This document shows positions 6,094-15,009 of a stretch of DNA of 64,000 bases, piece after piece. This stretch comes from Flexistipes sp. (GTDB lineage Bacteria > Chrysiogenota > Deferribacteres > Deferribacterales > Flexistipitaceae). Where the stretch lies: positions 26,480 through 90,479 of the forward strand of contig NZ_JAXKVW010000010.1 of the NCBI RefSeq assembly GCF_036172515.1. Direction: 5' to 3'. Made by a program: the position numbers and the translations under genes. Below the pieces are notes generated by a model. It had not been told where the DNA came from. It worked only from the letters and a program-made list of their open reading frames with translations, and made no database searches. Positions within the stretch are counted from its first letter, which is position 1, and each line of letters starts with the position of its first letter.

Positions 6094-8067
6094 TTATTTT
6101 TTCTTCTGCTCGCCGAAAAGTTTTTTAATTCCGTCGCTCCGGCCGAAAACAACAAGCTGATCACCGCTTTCCAAAACCCTGTCCGCCAAAGGATTAGCGA
6201 TAAGCTCATCGCCTTTCTTAACTGCCAGCACCAATATATCAAATTTTCTGATAAGCTGTAAATCCTCAAATGTTTTACCCACAAAAGAGGGCAGATTTTT
6301 CAGTGACAGTGTCTGAATCTCATATTCAGGAATGTTGTTTAAAAGATCGTGAAATGTATCCGTTTCTGAGTAATCCCCAAAAGCCTGATAAGAATTTTTC
6401 CGCAGAAGTTTCTCAAATTTGTCAATATCATCACCGGAAATAAGATACTTGTTCAATACAATATTGAAAATCCTTATCGATGCCTCATACTCTTCAGCTA
6501 CAACATAGTCTGCACCTAAGCTGCGCAGCCCGTTAACTTCCTGATAAAATCTGGTTCTGGCAATGATATCAATGGAAGGAGCAATCTCCCTGATTTTATA
6601 GACAGTTCGTCTTGTGGCAACCGGGTCGGAAATTGCAAGGGAAACAAGTTTAGCTTCCTCTATATTCGCCTCTTTTAAAACGTGTTCCTGGGAAGCATCA
6701 CCAAAAAATATATTTTCCTCCTTTATGGAATAGTATCTTACAGTTTTAGGGTTAAACTCAATTATTACATAAGGAATGTTGAACGTTTTGCAGCTTTTGA
6801 CCAAATTTTTACCACTTATGCCATACCCTATTATTATGACATGATTTTTCAGATTGCTGGCAGGTTTTCTCTCACCCTTCTCAAGTGCATCAAATGAGAT
6901 AAACCTGTCCAGCCAGCCGACAACAGCATGCATCTCCTTTATCAAAAGAATACTCAGCATCATTGTAATTATTGTGCTTGAAATCAGATACTGGAATATG
7001 GCATCACTCAGAATTCCGTTTTCATAAGCAAATCTGGTAAGCAGAAAGGAAAATTCACCGATCTGTGACAATGAAATACCGGCAAGAAATGCAGCCTTAA
7101 GAGGAATCTTGATAATACGCATTCCTAAAATCACAATTATACATTTAAAAAACATTATCAGAAGGGCTAATAAAATAATAACAAACGGTCTTTGTAAAAA
7201 GAAATTAATGTTAAGCAGCATTCCGATTGAAATAAAGAAAAAACTGACAAAAACCTCTTTAAAAGGCATGATATTTTCAAAAACATGATGCGAATACTCG
7301 GATTCTGAAATTATAATTCCAGCCAAAAAAGCTCCAAACGCAAGTGAAAGACCCGCTTTATTGGCAATGAATGCAATGATAAAGCATATGGAAAGACTGA
7401 ATATCAAAAAAAGCTCGTTATTCTGCAATTTCAGAACTTCATATATAAGTTTAGGAACAATCTTCCGGGCAACAAGAAAAAAGCCCAAAATTATCAAAGC
7501 ACTTTTTAAAAGAGCATATGTAATACCTGCAAAATCAGCCTGTGCTCCGGCACTAAGATACGGGATAAGCAGCAGCATTATTACCACTGTAATATCCTGA
7601 AATATCAATATCCCGACACTTATATTTCCGTGGGGAGTCTGTGTTTCCCCCTGCTCCTGAAAAATTTTCAAGACAATGGCAGTACTGCTAAGCGAAATGA
7701 TAAAGCTTATAACAAGAGAGAGTTTTGCAGGAAAATCCAAAATAAAATGAGCGGCTGCAAAAGTAAGTATAATCGTCCCGAAAACCTGGAGCGAACCTCC
7801 ATAAAAGAATATATCTTTTATTTTATTCAGTCTTTTGAGGGAAAATTCCAACCCTATGGTAAAGAGAAGAAGAATAATACCAATTTCGGAAATCAGATTA
7901 ACCTGTTCAACTTCACTGACAAGTTTGAATCCGTAAGGGCCGGCCAGCAAACCAGTGATTATAAATCCAAGAATGGAAGGCAGTTTCATCTTGTTAAAAA
8001 GAAATATAACAAATGATGAAAGTATAAAAACAATCGTTATTTCCTGCAAAAAGGAAAAATGCTCCAT
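6094..8067 (-). CDS. CPA2-family cation/proton antiporter with TrkA domains
   Basis: A 657-residue inner-membrane protein. Roughly the first 385 residues form about 12 hydrophobic segments of the Na+/H+ exchanger fold. A cytoplasmic RCK-N (TrkA-N) domain follows, with the nucleotide-binding loop IIGYGISGKN near residue 407. An RCK-C domain lies at the C-terminus (about 570-657, ending in VLESGDQLVVFGR). This arrangement is that of KefB/KefC/YbaL-type transporters, which exchange K+ or Na+ for protons under ligand control. The ion cannot be assigned from sequence alone. It is followed closely by ilvA and is divergent from the ROK kinase. Confidence 0.9.
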   Translation of the reverse strand: MEHFSFLQEITIVFILSSFVIFLFNKMKLPSILGFIITGLLAGPYGFKLVSEVEQVNLISEIGIILLLFTIGLEFSLKRLNKIKDIFFYGGSLQVFGTIILTFAAAHFILDFPAKLSLVISFIISLSSTAIVLKIFQEQGETQTPHGNISVGILIFQDITVVIMLLLIPYLSAGAQADFAGITYALLKSALIILGFFLVARKIVPKLIYEVLKLQNNELFLIFSLSICFIIAFIANKAGLSLAFGAFLAGIIISESEYSHHVFENIMPFKEVFVSFFFISIGMLLNINFFLQRPFVIILLALLIMFFKCIIVILGMRIIKIPLKAAFLAGISLSQIGEFSFLLTRFAYENGILSDAIFQYLISSTIITMMLSILLIKEMHAVVGWLDRFISFDALEKGERKPASNLKNHVIIIGYGISGKNLVKSCKTFNIPYVIIEFNPKTVRYYSIKEENIFFGDASQEHVLKEANIEEAKLVSLAISDPVATRRTVYKIREIAPSIDIIARTRFYQEVNGLRSLGADYVVAEEYEASIRIFNIVLNKYLISGDDIDKFEKLLRKNSYQAFGDYSETDTFHDLLNNIPEYEIQTLSLKNLPSFVGKTFEDLQLIRKFDILVLAVKKGDELIANPLADRVLESGDQLVVFGRSDGIKKLFGEQKKK

Positions 8068-8106
8068 TGGGTCAAAAACTCTCCTGATATTTTTGTTTGA
8101 AAAATT

Positions 8107-8115
8107 AGTATAACA
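8107..8115 (-). promoter_or_regulatory. Extended -10 promoter of the antiporter gene
   Basis: Leftward TGTTATACT is an extended -10 located about 40 bases ahead of the antiporter ATG (8067). No good -35 is visible. Confidence 0.45.
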
Positions 8116-8145
8116 TAAAAAAATATTTTTGCATTATGCTTATTT

Positions 8146-8174
8146 TTGTGCAAACTTAATAAATACTTTAATAT
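8146..8174 (+). promoter_or_regulatory. Likely promoter of the ROK kinase
   Basis: TTGTGC (8146-8151) and TAATAT (8169-8174) are separated by 17 bases. The expected start is near 8181, ahead of the ATG at 8213. It is divergent from the antiporter promoter. Confidence 0.45.
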
Positions 8175-8212
8175 TAACAAATGCAACCCATAACTGGCAA
8201 AAAGGATGAAAA

Positions 8213-9112
8213 ATGGATTTTCTGTGTATTGACATCGGAGGAACCACAATAAAATACGGAGTAATCTCCAAAGATATGTTACTGAAGGAACTTTACACCG
8301 TTCGGACCCCTAAAAACTATAAAGACTTTCTTGAGGAAATCAAAAACATCTCAAGCGGCTTTTCTTACACAAAAGCCGTTGGAGTGGGGTATCCCGGAGC
8401 TTACGATTTTATGAATGATTTAATGCTTTATGCACCGAATCTTGATTTTTTAAATGGCAGAAAGCTCCATGCAGAAATTGCCAAATTTATTGATAACCCC
8501 GTTTTTATAGAAAATGATGCAAACCTTGCCGCCTTAGGAGAATACACCATCATTGAACAAGGAGCCGTTGACAATATGCTGTTTATAACACTTGGAACAG
8601 GAGTGGGCGGCGGTGCTATAGTTAACAGACAGCTTTTTACTGGCAGCATTACAGCTTTTGAGGCCGGTCATACAACAATTGATTACAGCGGAAGGCAATG
8701 CAACTGCGGCAGATTGGGCTGCCTTGAAACTTACTGCTGCGAAAACGGAATTCTAACAACTTTTGAAGAGATATCCCAAAACCGAAAATCCGATATAAGT
8801 AAATTGACTCAATTGGCTGAATGTGGAGATATGTCTGCCGTAAAAACGTTTGATTTGTTTTCAAAGCACTTGGCTGCCGGTATAGCCGATTGTATAAATC
8901 TCCTGGCACCGGAAAAGGTAAAAATAGGCGGAGGCCTGTCACATCTGCATAGATTTTTTCTTGATATTACAGAACAGAATCTGAAAGAGCTTGTTTATCC
9001 GGCATACAGAAATAAGTTCAAGCTGCTCCCGGCTGAGCTGGACAACAAAGCCGGTGTATATGGAGCAGCTGCTTTGTGTAGACAAAGATACCGTGATGGG
9101 CAAAAGCCGTGA
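8213..9112 (+). CDS. ROK-family sugar kinase
   Basis: A 299-residue cytoplasmic ATP-dependent sugar kinase of the ROK family. The N-terminal phosphate-binding loop is CIDIGGTTIKYG. The glycine-rich segment GTGVGGGAI is present. The zinc-binding signature CNCGRLGCLE near residue 160 is intact. There is no N-terminal helix-turn-helix, so it is an enzyme rather than a ROK repressor. Glucokinase is the commonest activity, but N-acetylmannosamine or other hexose kinases share these motifs. The start has AAGGATG upstream. It stands alone, divergent from the antiporter. Confidence 0.88.
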   Translation: MDFLCIDIGGTTIKYGVISKDMLLKELYTVRTPKNYKDFLEEIKNISSGFSYTKAVGVGYPGAYDFMNDLMLYAPNLDFLNGRKLHAEIAKFIDNPVFIENDANLAALGEYTIIEQGAVDNMLFITLGTGVGGGAIVNRQLFTGSITAFEAGHTTIDYSGRQCNCGRLGCLETYCCENGILTTFEEISQNRKSDISKLTQLAECGDMSAVKTFDLFSKHLAAGIADCINLLAPEKVKIGGGLSHLHRFFLDITEQNLKELVYPAYRNKFKLLPAELDNKAGVYGAAALCRQRYRDGQKP

Positions 9113-9219
9113 TGGGTTATGGGTGATGGGTTATAGGTTCGAGGTTCAGCGCTCAATGTTGAATAATCAATTTACCAATAGACAAATTAATAAATATACC
9201 AAAAATAAATCCGGGCTGA
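9113..9219. repeat. Gap with GGGTTATGGGTGAT and TTCAGCGCTC repeats
   Basis: After the ROK kinase stop come two copies of a TGATGGGTTAT word, then GGTTCGAGGTTCAGCGCTC and AATGTTGAA (9136-9163). These words are shared in inverted form with 56612-56644. No terminator hairpin is obvious between the converging genes. Confidence 0.4.
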
Positions 9220-9618
9220 TTACAGCGGCTGGAGAAAATTGAGGTATACTTTTCTCGTTCTGGGACCGTCAAATTCACAAAAATAAATTCCCTGCCAGGT
9301 GCCTGTCATCAGTTTACCGTTTTGCACCGGAATTAATTCGCTGCACCCTATTAGAGATGACATAAGGTGTGCATCCGAATTGCCTTCCATATGAGCAAAC
9401 GGATAACTTTTGGGAATAAGTTTAGTTAAAAAACCCACAATATCCCTGCTGACATCCGGATCGGCATTTTCATTAATTGTTATTCCGGCTGTTGTATGAG
9501 GTGTATATACAAAAACAGCACCTTCAAGAAACCCAGCTTTATCAACAATCGACGTAACTTTGGAAGTTATATCGATCAGCTGCTTGTTTTCAGTAGAGTT
9601 TATTTTAAATATTTCCAT
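9220..9618 (-). CDS. yjbQ: YjbQ-family (UPF0047) protein
   Basis: A 132-residue protein matching the whole YjbQ family, a compact beta-barrel trimer with a metal site. The conserved HTTAGITINENADPDV segment, HMEGNSDAHL and the GTWQGIYFCEFDGPR end are all present. Members show weak thiamine-phosphate synthase activity in vitro; the physiological role is unsettled. Its ATG overlaps the serA stop (TAATG), so it is translated as the second gene of a serA-yjbQ unit. Confidence 0.92.
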   Translation of the reverse strand: MEIFKINSTENKQLIDITSKVTSIVDKAGFLEGAVFVYTPHTTAGITINENADPDVSRDIVGFLTKLIPKSYPFAHMEGNSDAHLMSSLIGCSELIPVQNGKLMTGTWQGIYFCEFDGPRTRKVYLNFLQPL

Positions 9619-11240
9619 TATATCTCCACAATCTTGGCCTCAATCATACCTTCTATCTGCTTTATCTCTTCAAGAATTTTTTTGTTTATTTTATTATCAA
9701 CAGAAACAAAAGCCATAGCCTGACCTTCATTCTGCCGGGACAGATCAAAGCCGCCAATGTTAATCCCGTGATTCCCGAGGATAGTACCCACCTTGCCGAT
9801 TACACCGGGTTTGTCATAATTTCTGAAATAAAGATAGATGCCGAACGGCTCCATATCGATATGAAAATCGTCGATAAATACAACACGCCCTTCATTATTA
9901 GTAAATACCGTTCCCCCCAGTACTTTAGTTTCTTTATCCGTCTTAACCTCAAGTACTATCAGATCGCTGTAATGCTCATAATACTCATATTTGGATTCAG
10001 AAACGTGTATATCTCTGTCTTTGGCAAAATAGGGGGCATTAATATAGGAAATGCTTTCCATGAGACTTACCTGCAAAAACCCTTTCAATGCTGCAACCGT
10101 ATACGGCTGATAACTAAAAGGGGTATCAAAAGTTTTTTCACAAACATCCTCTTCAAAATTTTTGCCCACAAGTTTGACATTGATAGCCTCTGCCCGTCCT
10201 TTGGTAATCTGGGCTGCAAGTCTGCCCATTTTTTCCATGGTGTTGAAATATAACTGAAGTTCTTCAGGCAGCTGGGATTTCATAAAAGGAATGTTGACTG
10301 CATTAATATACGACTTGCCCTTCAATGCGTTGATAACCTGCTCAGCAATGATTACTGCCACACCCTTTTGCCCTTCCGAGGTGTTTGCACCTATATGGGG
10401 TGTCACAAACACATTATCCAGCTCAAGAAGTTTGTTTTCAGTTGCCGGTTCTTTTTCAAAAACATCTATTCCCACACTGAATATTTTGCCGTTTTTAGCG
10501 TTTTCATAAAGTGCACTTTCATTTACAATTCCACCTCTGGCGCAATTTATTATTATAACATTATCCTTCATTAAGGAAAAATGTTCTGCTCTGATCATAT
10601 CATGCGTTTCTTTCGTGAGAGGGGTATGAAAGGTAAGTACATCCGAATCAGCCAGCAACTTTTCCATATCATCATATAATTTAACGTTCAAAGAATCGGC
10701 TTTTTCCTTTTTTATATAGGGATCGTAAGCTATTACTTTCATACCGAAGCTCTTTGCCCTTACCGCAACATTGCTTCCTATTCTTCCCAGACCGACAATT
10801 CCAAGGGTTTTGTTATACAACTGTATCCCCATGAATTTTTTACGGTTCCACTCTCCGTTTTTCAGTGAAAAGTTTGCAGCCGGTATTCTCCTCGCTGCAG
10901 CCAACATCATACCCATTGTAAGCTCTGTCGCAGCAAGTGTATTGCCGGTGGGAGCGTTCATAACGATGATTCCTTTTTTGCTCGCTGCTTCTATATCAAC
11001 ATTATCCAGCCCTACACCAGCGCGCCCTATAACTTTCAGTTTACCGGGGTTCTCAATCAAATCTTCGGTTACTGTGGTTCCGCTTCTGGTAATTATAGCA
11101 TCATAGTTACCTATGATGGGTTTTAGCTCTTTGTTGGAAATGCCTGCTTTCAGTTCATATTCAACATCAGGGTCATCTCCAAGAATATTCATCCCTTCTT
11201 CGGCTATATGATCCGTAATAAGAATTTTATATTTAGGCAT
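9618..11240 (-). CDS. serA: D-3-phosphoglycerate dehydrogenase, long form
   Basis: First step of serine synthesis, NAD-dependent, 540 residues. The Rossmann loop GIVGLGRIGSNVA lies near residue 147. The active-site Arg (NCARGGIVNE), Glu (DVFEKEPA) and His (VTPHIGANT) are present. The intervening ASB domain and a C-terminal ACT domain (about 470-540, YFRNYDKPGVIGKVG) make it the long type that serine can inhibit. AAGGAG precedes the ATG. The next gene overlaps its stop by one base. Confidence 0.97.
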   Translation of the reverse strand: MPKYKILITDHIAEEGMNILGDDPDVEYELKAGISNKELKPIIGNYDAIITRSGTTVTEDLIENPGKLKVIGRAGVGLDNVDIEAASKKGIIVMNAPTGNTLAATELTMGMMLAAARRIPAANFSLKNGEWNRKKFMGIQLYNKTLGIVGLGRIGSNVAVRAKSFGMKVIAYDPYIKKEKADSLNVKLYDDMEKLLADSDVLTFHTPLTKETHDMIRAEHFSLMKDNVIIINCARGGIVNESALYENAKNGKIFSVGIDVFEKEPATENKLLELDNVFVTPHIGANTSEGQKGVAVIIAEQVINALKGKSYINAVNIPFMKSQLPEELQLYFNTMEKMGRLAAQITKGRAEAINVKLVGKNFEEDVCEKTFDTPFSYQPYTVAALKGFLQVSLMESISYINAPYFAKDRDIHVSESKYEYYEHYSDLIVLEVKTDKETKVLGGTVFTNNEGRVVFIDDFHIDMEPFGIYLYFRNYDKPGVIGKVGTILGNHGINIGGFDLSRQNEGQAMAFVSVDNKINKKILEEIKQIEGMIEAKIVEI

Positions 11241-11357
11241 AGCAACTCCTTGGTAAAAATTTAAATTTGCTGTTTATCACAAAATCTGAAAAAACAGTAG
11301 TAACAATAACAAAATATTTACAAATAATCAATTAAAAGACCGATTTAATATTAAATT

Positions 11358-11384
11358 CAGAATAGAATAGAATAGAATAGAACA
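11358..11384. repeat. Pentanucleotide microsatellite (GAATA)n
   Basis: About five tandem copies of GAATA in the divergent serA/symporter gap. They lie upstream of the likely symporter promoter, so a change in copy number would alter its distance from upstream sequence only. Confidence 0.75.
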
Positions 11385-11410
11385 GACCAGTCAAAATTCC
11401 CAATTAAAGG

Positions 11411-11437
11411 TTGACGAAAAATCAAAGATACTATAAT
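11411..11437 (+). promoter_or_regulatory. Possible promoter of the sodium symporter
   Basis: TTGACG (11411-11416) and a perfect TATAAT (11432-11437) are separated by 15 bases, a short spacer. It lies about 80 bases ahead of the ATG at 11515. Confidence 0.45.
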
Positions 11438-11514
11438 CAAAAACTGCCGTTTTCTTAATTCGGTAAATATCAAAAGAAGTTAGCGCTTTTATTTATTAAA
11501 CAAAGGAGGTATCC

Positions 11515-13026
11515 ATGCAAAGAGAAAACTGGGGCAGCAGAGTTGGATTCATACTGGCTGCTGTCGGCTCCGCAATAGGGCTGGGAAATATCTGGAGATT
11601 TCCCTATATGGCGTATGATAACGGCGGCGGTGCTTTCTTAATCCCTTATTTTTTTGCACTTGTAACCGCAGGTATTCCAATACTGATAATGGAATTTTCC
11701 ATGGGTCACAAGATGAAAGGCGGAGCACCGTTAACAATGGCAAAATTAAACAGGAAATGGGAATGGCTGGGTTGGTGGCAAATACTTATCAGTTTTATAA
11801 TAACAGTATACTATGTTGTTGTTATATCCTGGGCCATTAATTATGTTGGCTTCTCAATGACGCTGGCATGGGGTAATGAAACCATAAGTTTCTTCACCGG
11901 CGATTATCTCGGGCTTACAGGCGGGCCTTTTGAGTTTGGCGGTTTTCAGCTTACAATTCTGATCACTACAATTTCAGCCTGGATCATTAATTTTATCGTT
12001 ATTTATTCAGGTGTTAGATCCGGCATAGAAAGGGCAAATAAAATTTTTATACCTGTCTTAATTGTTATACTTTTGATAATCCTTTTAAGAGGTATAACAT
12101 TACCGGGCGCAGCAGAGGGTTTAAACATGCTTTTCCAGCCTGATTTCAGCAAAATTGCTGATGGTAAGGTTTGGGTAGCAGCATACGGACAGATATTTTT
12201 CAGCCTGAGCATTGCTTTTGCAATAATGATTACTTATTCCAGTTATCTGCCCAAAAAATCAGATATTGTAAACAATGCTTTTATTACCGGTTTTATCAAT
12301 TGCGGTTTCAGTGTTCTGGCTGGAATAGCAATATTCAGTATTTTGGGTTTCATAATGCATCAGTCCGGCGGAGAATTACCTGCCAAACTGAGTGGAGTGT
12401 TTCTTGCATTTGCCACAATTCCCGAGGCAATAAACGAACTGCCCGCTTTCCAGAAAACTATAGGGGTGCTGTTCTTTATATCACTTACTTTTGCAGGACT
12501 CTCTTCTTTTATTTCAATAAACGAAGCGGCAATAGCCGGTATAACGGAAAAACTTTACAAACCGAGAAAAAAAGTGGCTGCATGGTATACACTGATTGCC
12601 ATGATTATCAGCCTTATCTTTACAACGGGTTCAGGGCTCTACATCCTGGACATTGTGGATCATTTTATTAACAGCTTCGGGGTTGCAATGTCGGGGCTTG
12701 TTGAAGTAATTCTGATCGGATGGTTTTTTAAAACAAAAATTTTAAAAGACCATTTTCAGCCCATTTCAGATTTCAAAGTTGGAATATGGTGGGATATAGC
12801 CATTAAAGTAATAACACCGGCTGCTCTGGGAATCACGGCAATTATGAATTTTGCAAATGAATTCAGCAAGCCTTATGGCGGATACGATAAAACAGCTCTG
12901 ATTTTATTCGGCTGGAGTATAGTTGTTGGAATCATTTTTCTCGGCATATATATTTCAACAAGAAAATGGAAAAATGTTCATATTTTTGACTATTATGACA
13001 ACGATGATAACGGTGAGGAGGTCTAA
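11515..13026 (+). CDS. Sodium:solute symporter, NSS (SNF) family
   Basis: A 503-residue inner-membrane protein of the neurotransmitter:sodium symporter family, with about 11-12 membrane segments. The N-terminal signature WGSRVGFILAAVGSAIGLGN followed by IWRFPY is diagnostic of the sodium site in TM1. Bacterial members import amino acids such as tyrosine, alanine or methionine together with Na+; the substrate here is unknown. AAAGGAGG lies ahead of the ATG. The next frame starts on the very next base after the stop and encodes a MetS-like small subunit, which suggests a MetP/MetS-type two-subunit transporter. Confidence 0.93.
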   Translation: MQRENWGSRVGFILAAVGSAIGLGNIWRFPYMAYDNGGGAFLIPYFFALVTAGIPILIMEFSMGHKMKGGAPLTMAKLNRKWEWLGWWQILISFIITVYYVVVISWAINYVGFSMTLAWGNETISFFTGDYLGLTGGPFEFGGFQLTILITTISAWIINFIVIYSGVRSGIERANKIFIPVLIVILLIILLRGITLPGAAEGLNMLFQPDFSKIADGKVWVAAYGQIFFSLSIAFAIMITYSSYLPKKSDIVNNAFITGFINCGFSVLAGIAIFSILGFIMHQSGGELPAKLSGVFLAFATIPEAINELPAFQKTIGVLFFISLTFAGLSSFISINEAAIAGITEKLYKPRKKVAAWYTLIAMIISLIFTTGSGLYILDIVDHFINSFGVAMSGLVEVILIGWFFKTKILKDHFQPISDFKVGIWWDIAIKVITPAALGITAIMNFANEFSKPYGGYDKTALILFGWSIVVGIIFLGIYISTRKWKNVHIFDYYDNDDNGEEV

Positions 13027-13128
13027 ATGACAACAGGTGCCGTATTGATGATGATATTTGGATTACTGCTGACATGGGGCGGTGCAGCTGTCTGCATTTT
13101 TATAGCTCTTAAAAAAAGAGGTCTATGA
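13027..13128 (+). CDS. MetS-like 33-residue small subunit of the NSS transporter
   Basis: A frame of 33 codons reads from MTTGAVLMMIF through a single hydrophobic helix (about residues 4-27) to a basic KKRGL tail. Its ATG follows the symporter stop directly, with GAGGAGG inside the symporter's last codons as ribosome-binding site. Size, position and the GA...WGGA pattern match the MetS-type small subunits that accompany bacterial NSS transporters such as MetPS of Corynebacterium. A terminator follows at once. Confidence 0.85.
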   Translation: MTTGAVLMMIFGLLLTWGGAAVCIFIALKKRGL

Positions 13129-13134
13129 TTTTTT

Positions 13135-13170
13135 CAGCGGGGGTATAGTCTGCCTCCGCTGTTTTTTGTT
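13135..13170 (+). terminator. Intrinsic terminator after the NSS operon
   Basis: A 9-bp stem (CAGCGGGGG with CCTCCGCTG plus one G-T pair) and 9-base loop are followed by TTTTTTG. It ends the symporter/small-subunit transcript. Confidence 0.85.
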
Positions 13171-13202
13171 TACTATTCAGCTGTTATATATTAATAAAAC
13201 TG

Positions 13203-14345
13203 ATGAACATAAAACAGATTGGCATAATAATTTATGTTACGGTTTTGGCTTTTTCCGTTCTTTATTCACCTCAGCCCATACTTCCTACACTGATAAGAGA
13301 ATTTCACATAACTTCTTCACAAGCAGCACTGTTAACATCTGTTACAATGATTCCGCTAAGCTTCTCACCGATTTTTTTCGGATTCATACTGGAATCCTTT
13401 ACAGCCAAAAAACTACTTAGACTCGCCCTTTTAGGCCTGACAGTCACGGAACTCGGAATTTATATGGTGTCAAGTTTTAAAATTTTTCTTCTCCTCAGGT
13501 TTCTTCAGGGGTTCATGCTTCCTGCCATTCTCACTTCAATAATGACTTATATCTCAGTGGGTTCTGAAAAAGGACTTATCCAAAAAATCATGTCAATTTA
13601 TATAGCATCAACCATTCTGGGCGGATTTTTGGGCAGATTTGTTTCCGGTGGAATTTCCCACTATTTTGGATGGAGATACAGCTTTCTCGTTCTTTTTATA
13701 AGTCTTGTAATAAGTCTTGTTTTGACATTCTTTTTAGAATCCGACTCTAAACTGAAAAAGTCAAAGTTTATATTTTCAGATGCACTTAAGCTTATAAAAA
13801 CGCCTCCCTATGTTAACATGTATATTACAATATTCTGCACTTTTTTCACTTTTGCATCTATGCTCAATTTTCTACCGTTCAGACTTACAGAAATTTCTTC
13901 AGCAATAGATGAGTTTCAGATAGGTATGATTTACTCAGGATATATTATGGGAATACTCGTTTCATTAACTTCCCCAAAAATAATAAAACTTCTGGGCTCG
14001 GAAAAGAGAGCCATACTTACAGGTTTGGCAGTCTTCCTCTTTTCGATTCCGCTTTTTTCCCTGTATTCAATAAAACTGCTTTTTTTCTCCATGTTTATAT
14101 TCTGTGCCGGGATGTTCACTGTGCATTCTGTCGAATCAGGCTATTTGAACAAAATTGCCCGCAACAATAAGGGAGTGGTAAACGGTGTCTACGTCTCAGC
14201 ATACTACACCGGAGGAGTACTCGGAACTTATTTCCCCGGGTTTATTTACAAAGCTTTCGGATGGAATTTTTTCCTGGCGGCTTTATCTTTTGTTATAATC
14301 TCCGGAATTCTCTCCATTTTACTAATAAATTCAAGCAGCCTTTAG
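13203..14345 (+). CDS. MFS permease
   Basis: A 380-residue protein with about 12 hydrophobic segments of the major facilitator superfamily. An early SPQPILPTLIREF segment after TM1 and the ESFTAKKLLRL loop between TM2 and TM3 resemble the YnfM-like and arabinose-efflux-like drug transporters. Efflux is more likely than uptake, but the substrate is unknown. No clear Shine-Dalgarno sequence precedes the ATG. The gene lies alone, after the NSS terminator and convergent with upp. Confidence 0.85.
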   Translation: MNIKQIGIIIYVTVLAFSVLYSPQPILPTLIREFHITSSQAALLTSVTMIPLSFSPIFFGFILESFTAKKLLRLALLGLTVTELGIYMVSSFKIFLLLRFLQGFMLPAILTSIMTYISVGSEKGLIQKIMSIYIASTILGGFLGRFVSGGISHYFGWRYSFLVLFISLVISLVLTFFLESDSKLKKSKFIFSDALKLIKTPPYVNMYITIFCTFFTFASMLNFLPFRLTEISSAIDEFQIGMIYSGYIMGILVSLTSPKIIKLLGSEKRAILTGLAVFLFSIPLFSLYSIKLLFFSMFIFCAGMFTVHSVESGYLNKIARNNKGVVNGVYVSAYYTGGVLGTYFPGFIYKAFGWNFFLAALSFVIISGILSILLINSSSL

Positions 14346-14373
14346 TTTTCGATATTTAAAGGCGGTATTAACT

Positions 14374-15009
14374 TTATTTGGTTCCAAAAAGCCTGTCTCC
14401 GGCATCACCTAAACCGGGAACAATATAACCATGCTCATTTAGTTTTTCATCAAGACCGGCTGCATAAACCTTAACATCAGGATGGGCTTTGCAGAACTTT
14501 TCCACCCCTTCAGGAGCGGCAATCAGACACATAAACTTTATGTTCTTTGCTCCGGCTTTTTTAAGCATATTGGCGGCAGCAACGGCAGATCCACCGGTGG
14601 CAAGCATCGGATCCACCAGAATAAATTCTCTGTCTTCACAGTTTGAAGGTATTTTAAAATAATAGGAAACGGGCTTCAGTGTTTTTTCATCCCTATATAA
14701 ACCGATATGTCCCACTCTGGCTGATGGGATAAGTTTTAATATACCATCCACCATCCCAAGGCCTGCCCTAAGAATCGGGACAAGGACAACCTTCTTTCCC
14801 GAAACAACTTTTGACCTGGTTTTACATATTGGTGTTGAGATTTCTATCTCCTGCAGAGAAAAGTCTTTTGTTATCTCATAAGCCATCAGGAGGGCCACTT
14901 CATCAACCAGCTCTTTAAATTCCTTTTTTGAGGTGTGTTTTTCTCGGATATAAGTAAGCTTATGTTCAATCAAAGGATGTTTGATAATGTGAAAATTTTC
15001 AAAATTCAT
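14374..15009 (-). CDS. upp: Uracil phosphoribosyltransferase
   Basis: Converts uracil and PRPP to UMP for pyrimidine salvage; 211 residues, close to the usual 208. The PRPP loop [13 protein letters not shown] is present, together with the PILRAGLGM segment and the uracil-binding [13 protein letters not shown] near the C-terminus. Its ATG overlaps the permease stop by one base, so uptake and phosphorylation of uracil form one unit. Confidence 0.97.
   Translation of the reverse strand: MNFENFHIIKHPLIEHKLTYIREKHTSKKEFKELVDEVALLMAYEITKDFSLQEIEISTPICKTRSKVVSGKKVVLVPILRAGLGMVDGILKLIPSARVGHIGLYRDEKTLKPVSYYFKIPSNCEDREFILVDPMLATGGSAVAAANMLKKAGAKNIKFMCLIAAPEGVEKFCKAHPDVKVYAAGLDEKLNEHGYIVPGLGDAGDRLFGTK

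Noticed and set aside
9768..10253. A 161-codon plus-strand frame opposite serA
   Set aside because: Antisense shadow of serA; no ribosome-binding site or motif.
13166..13420. An 84-codon frame overlapping the MFS start
   Set aside because: It is a shadow of the permease in another frame; the permease frame has full family-wide hydrophobic pattern.
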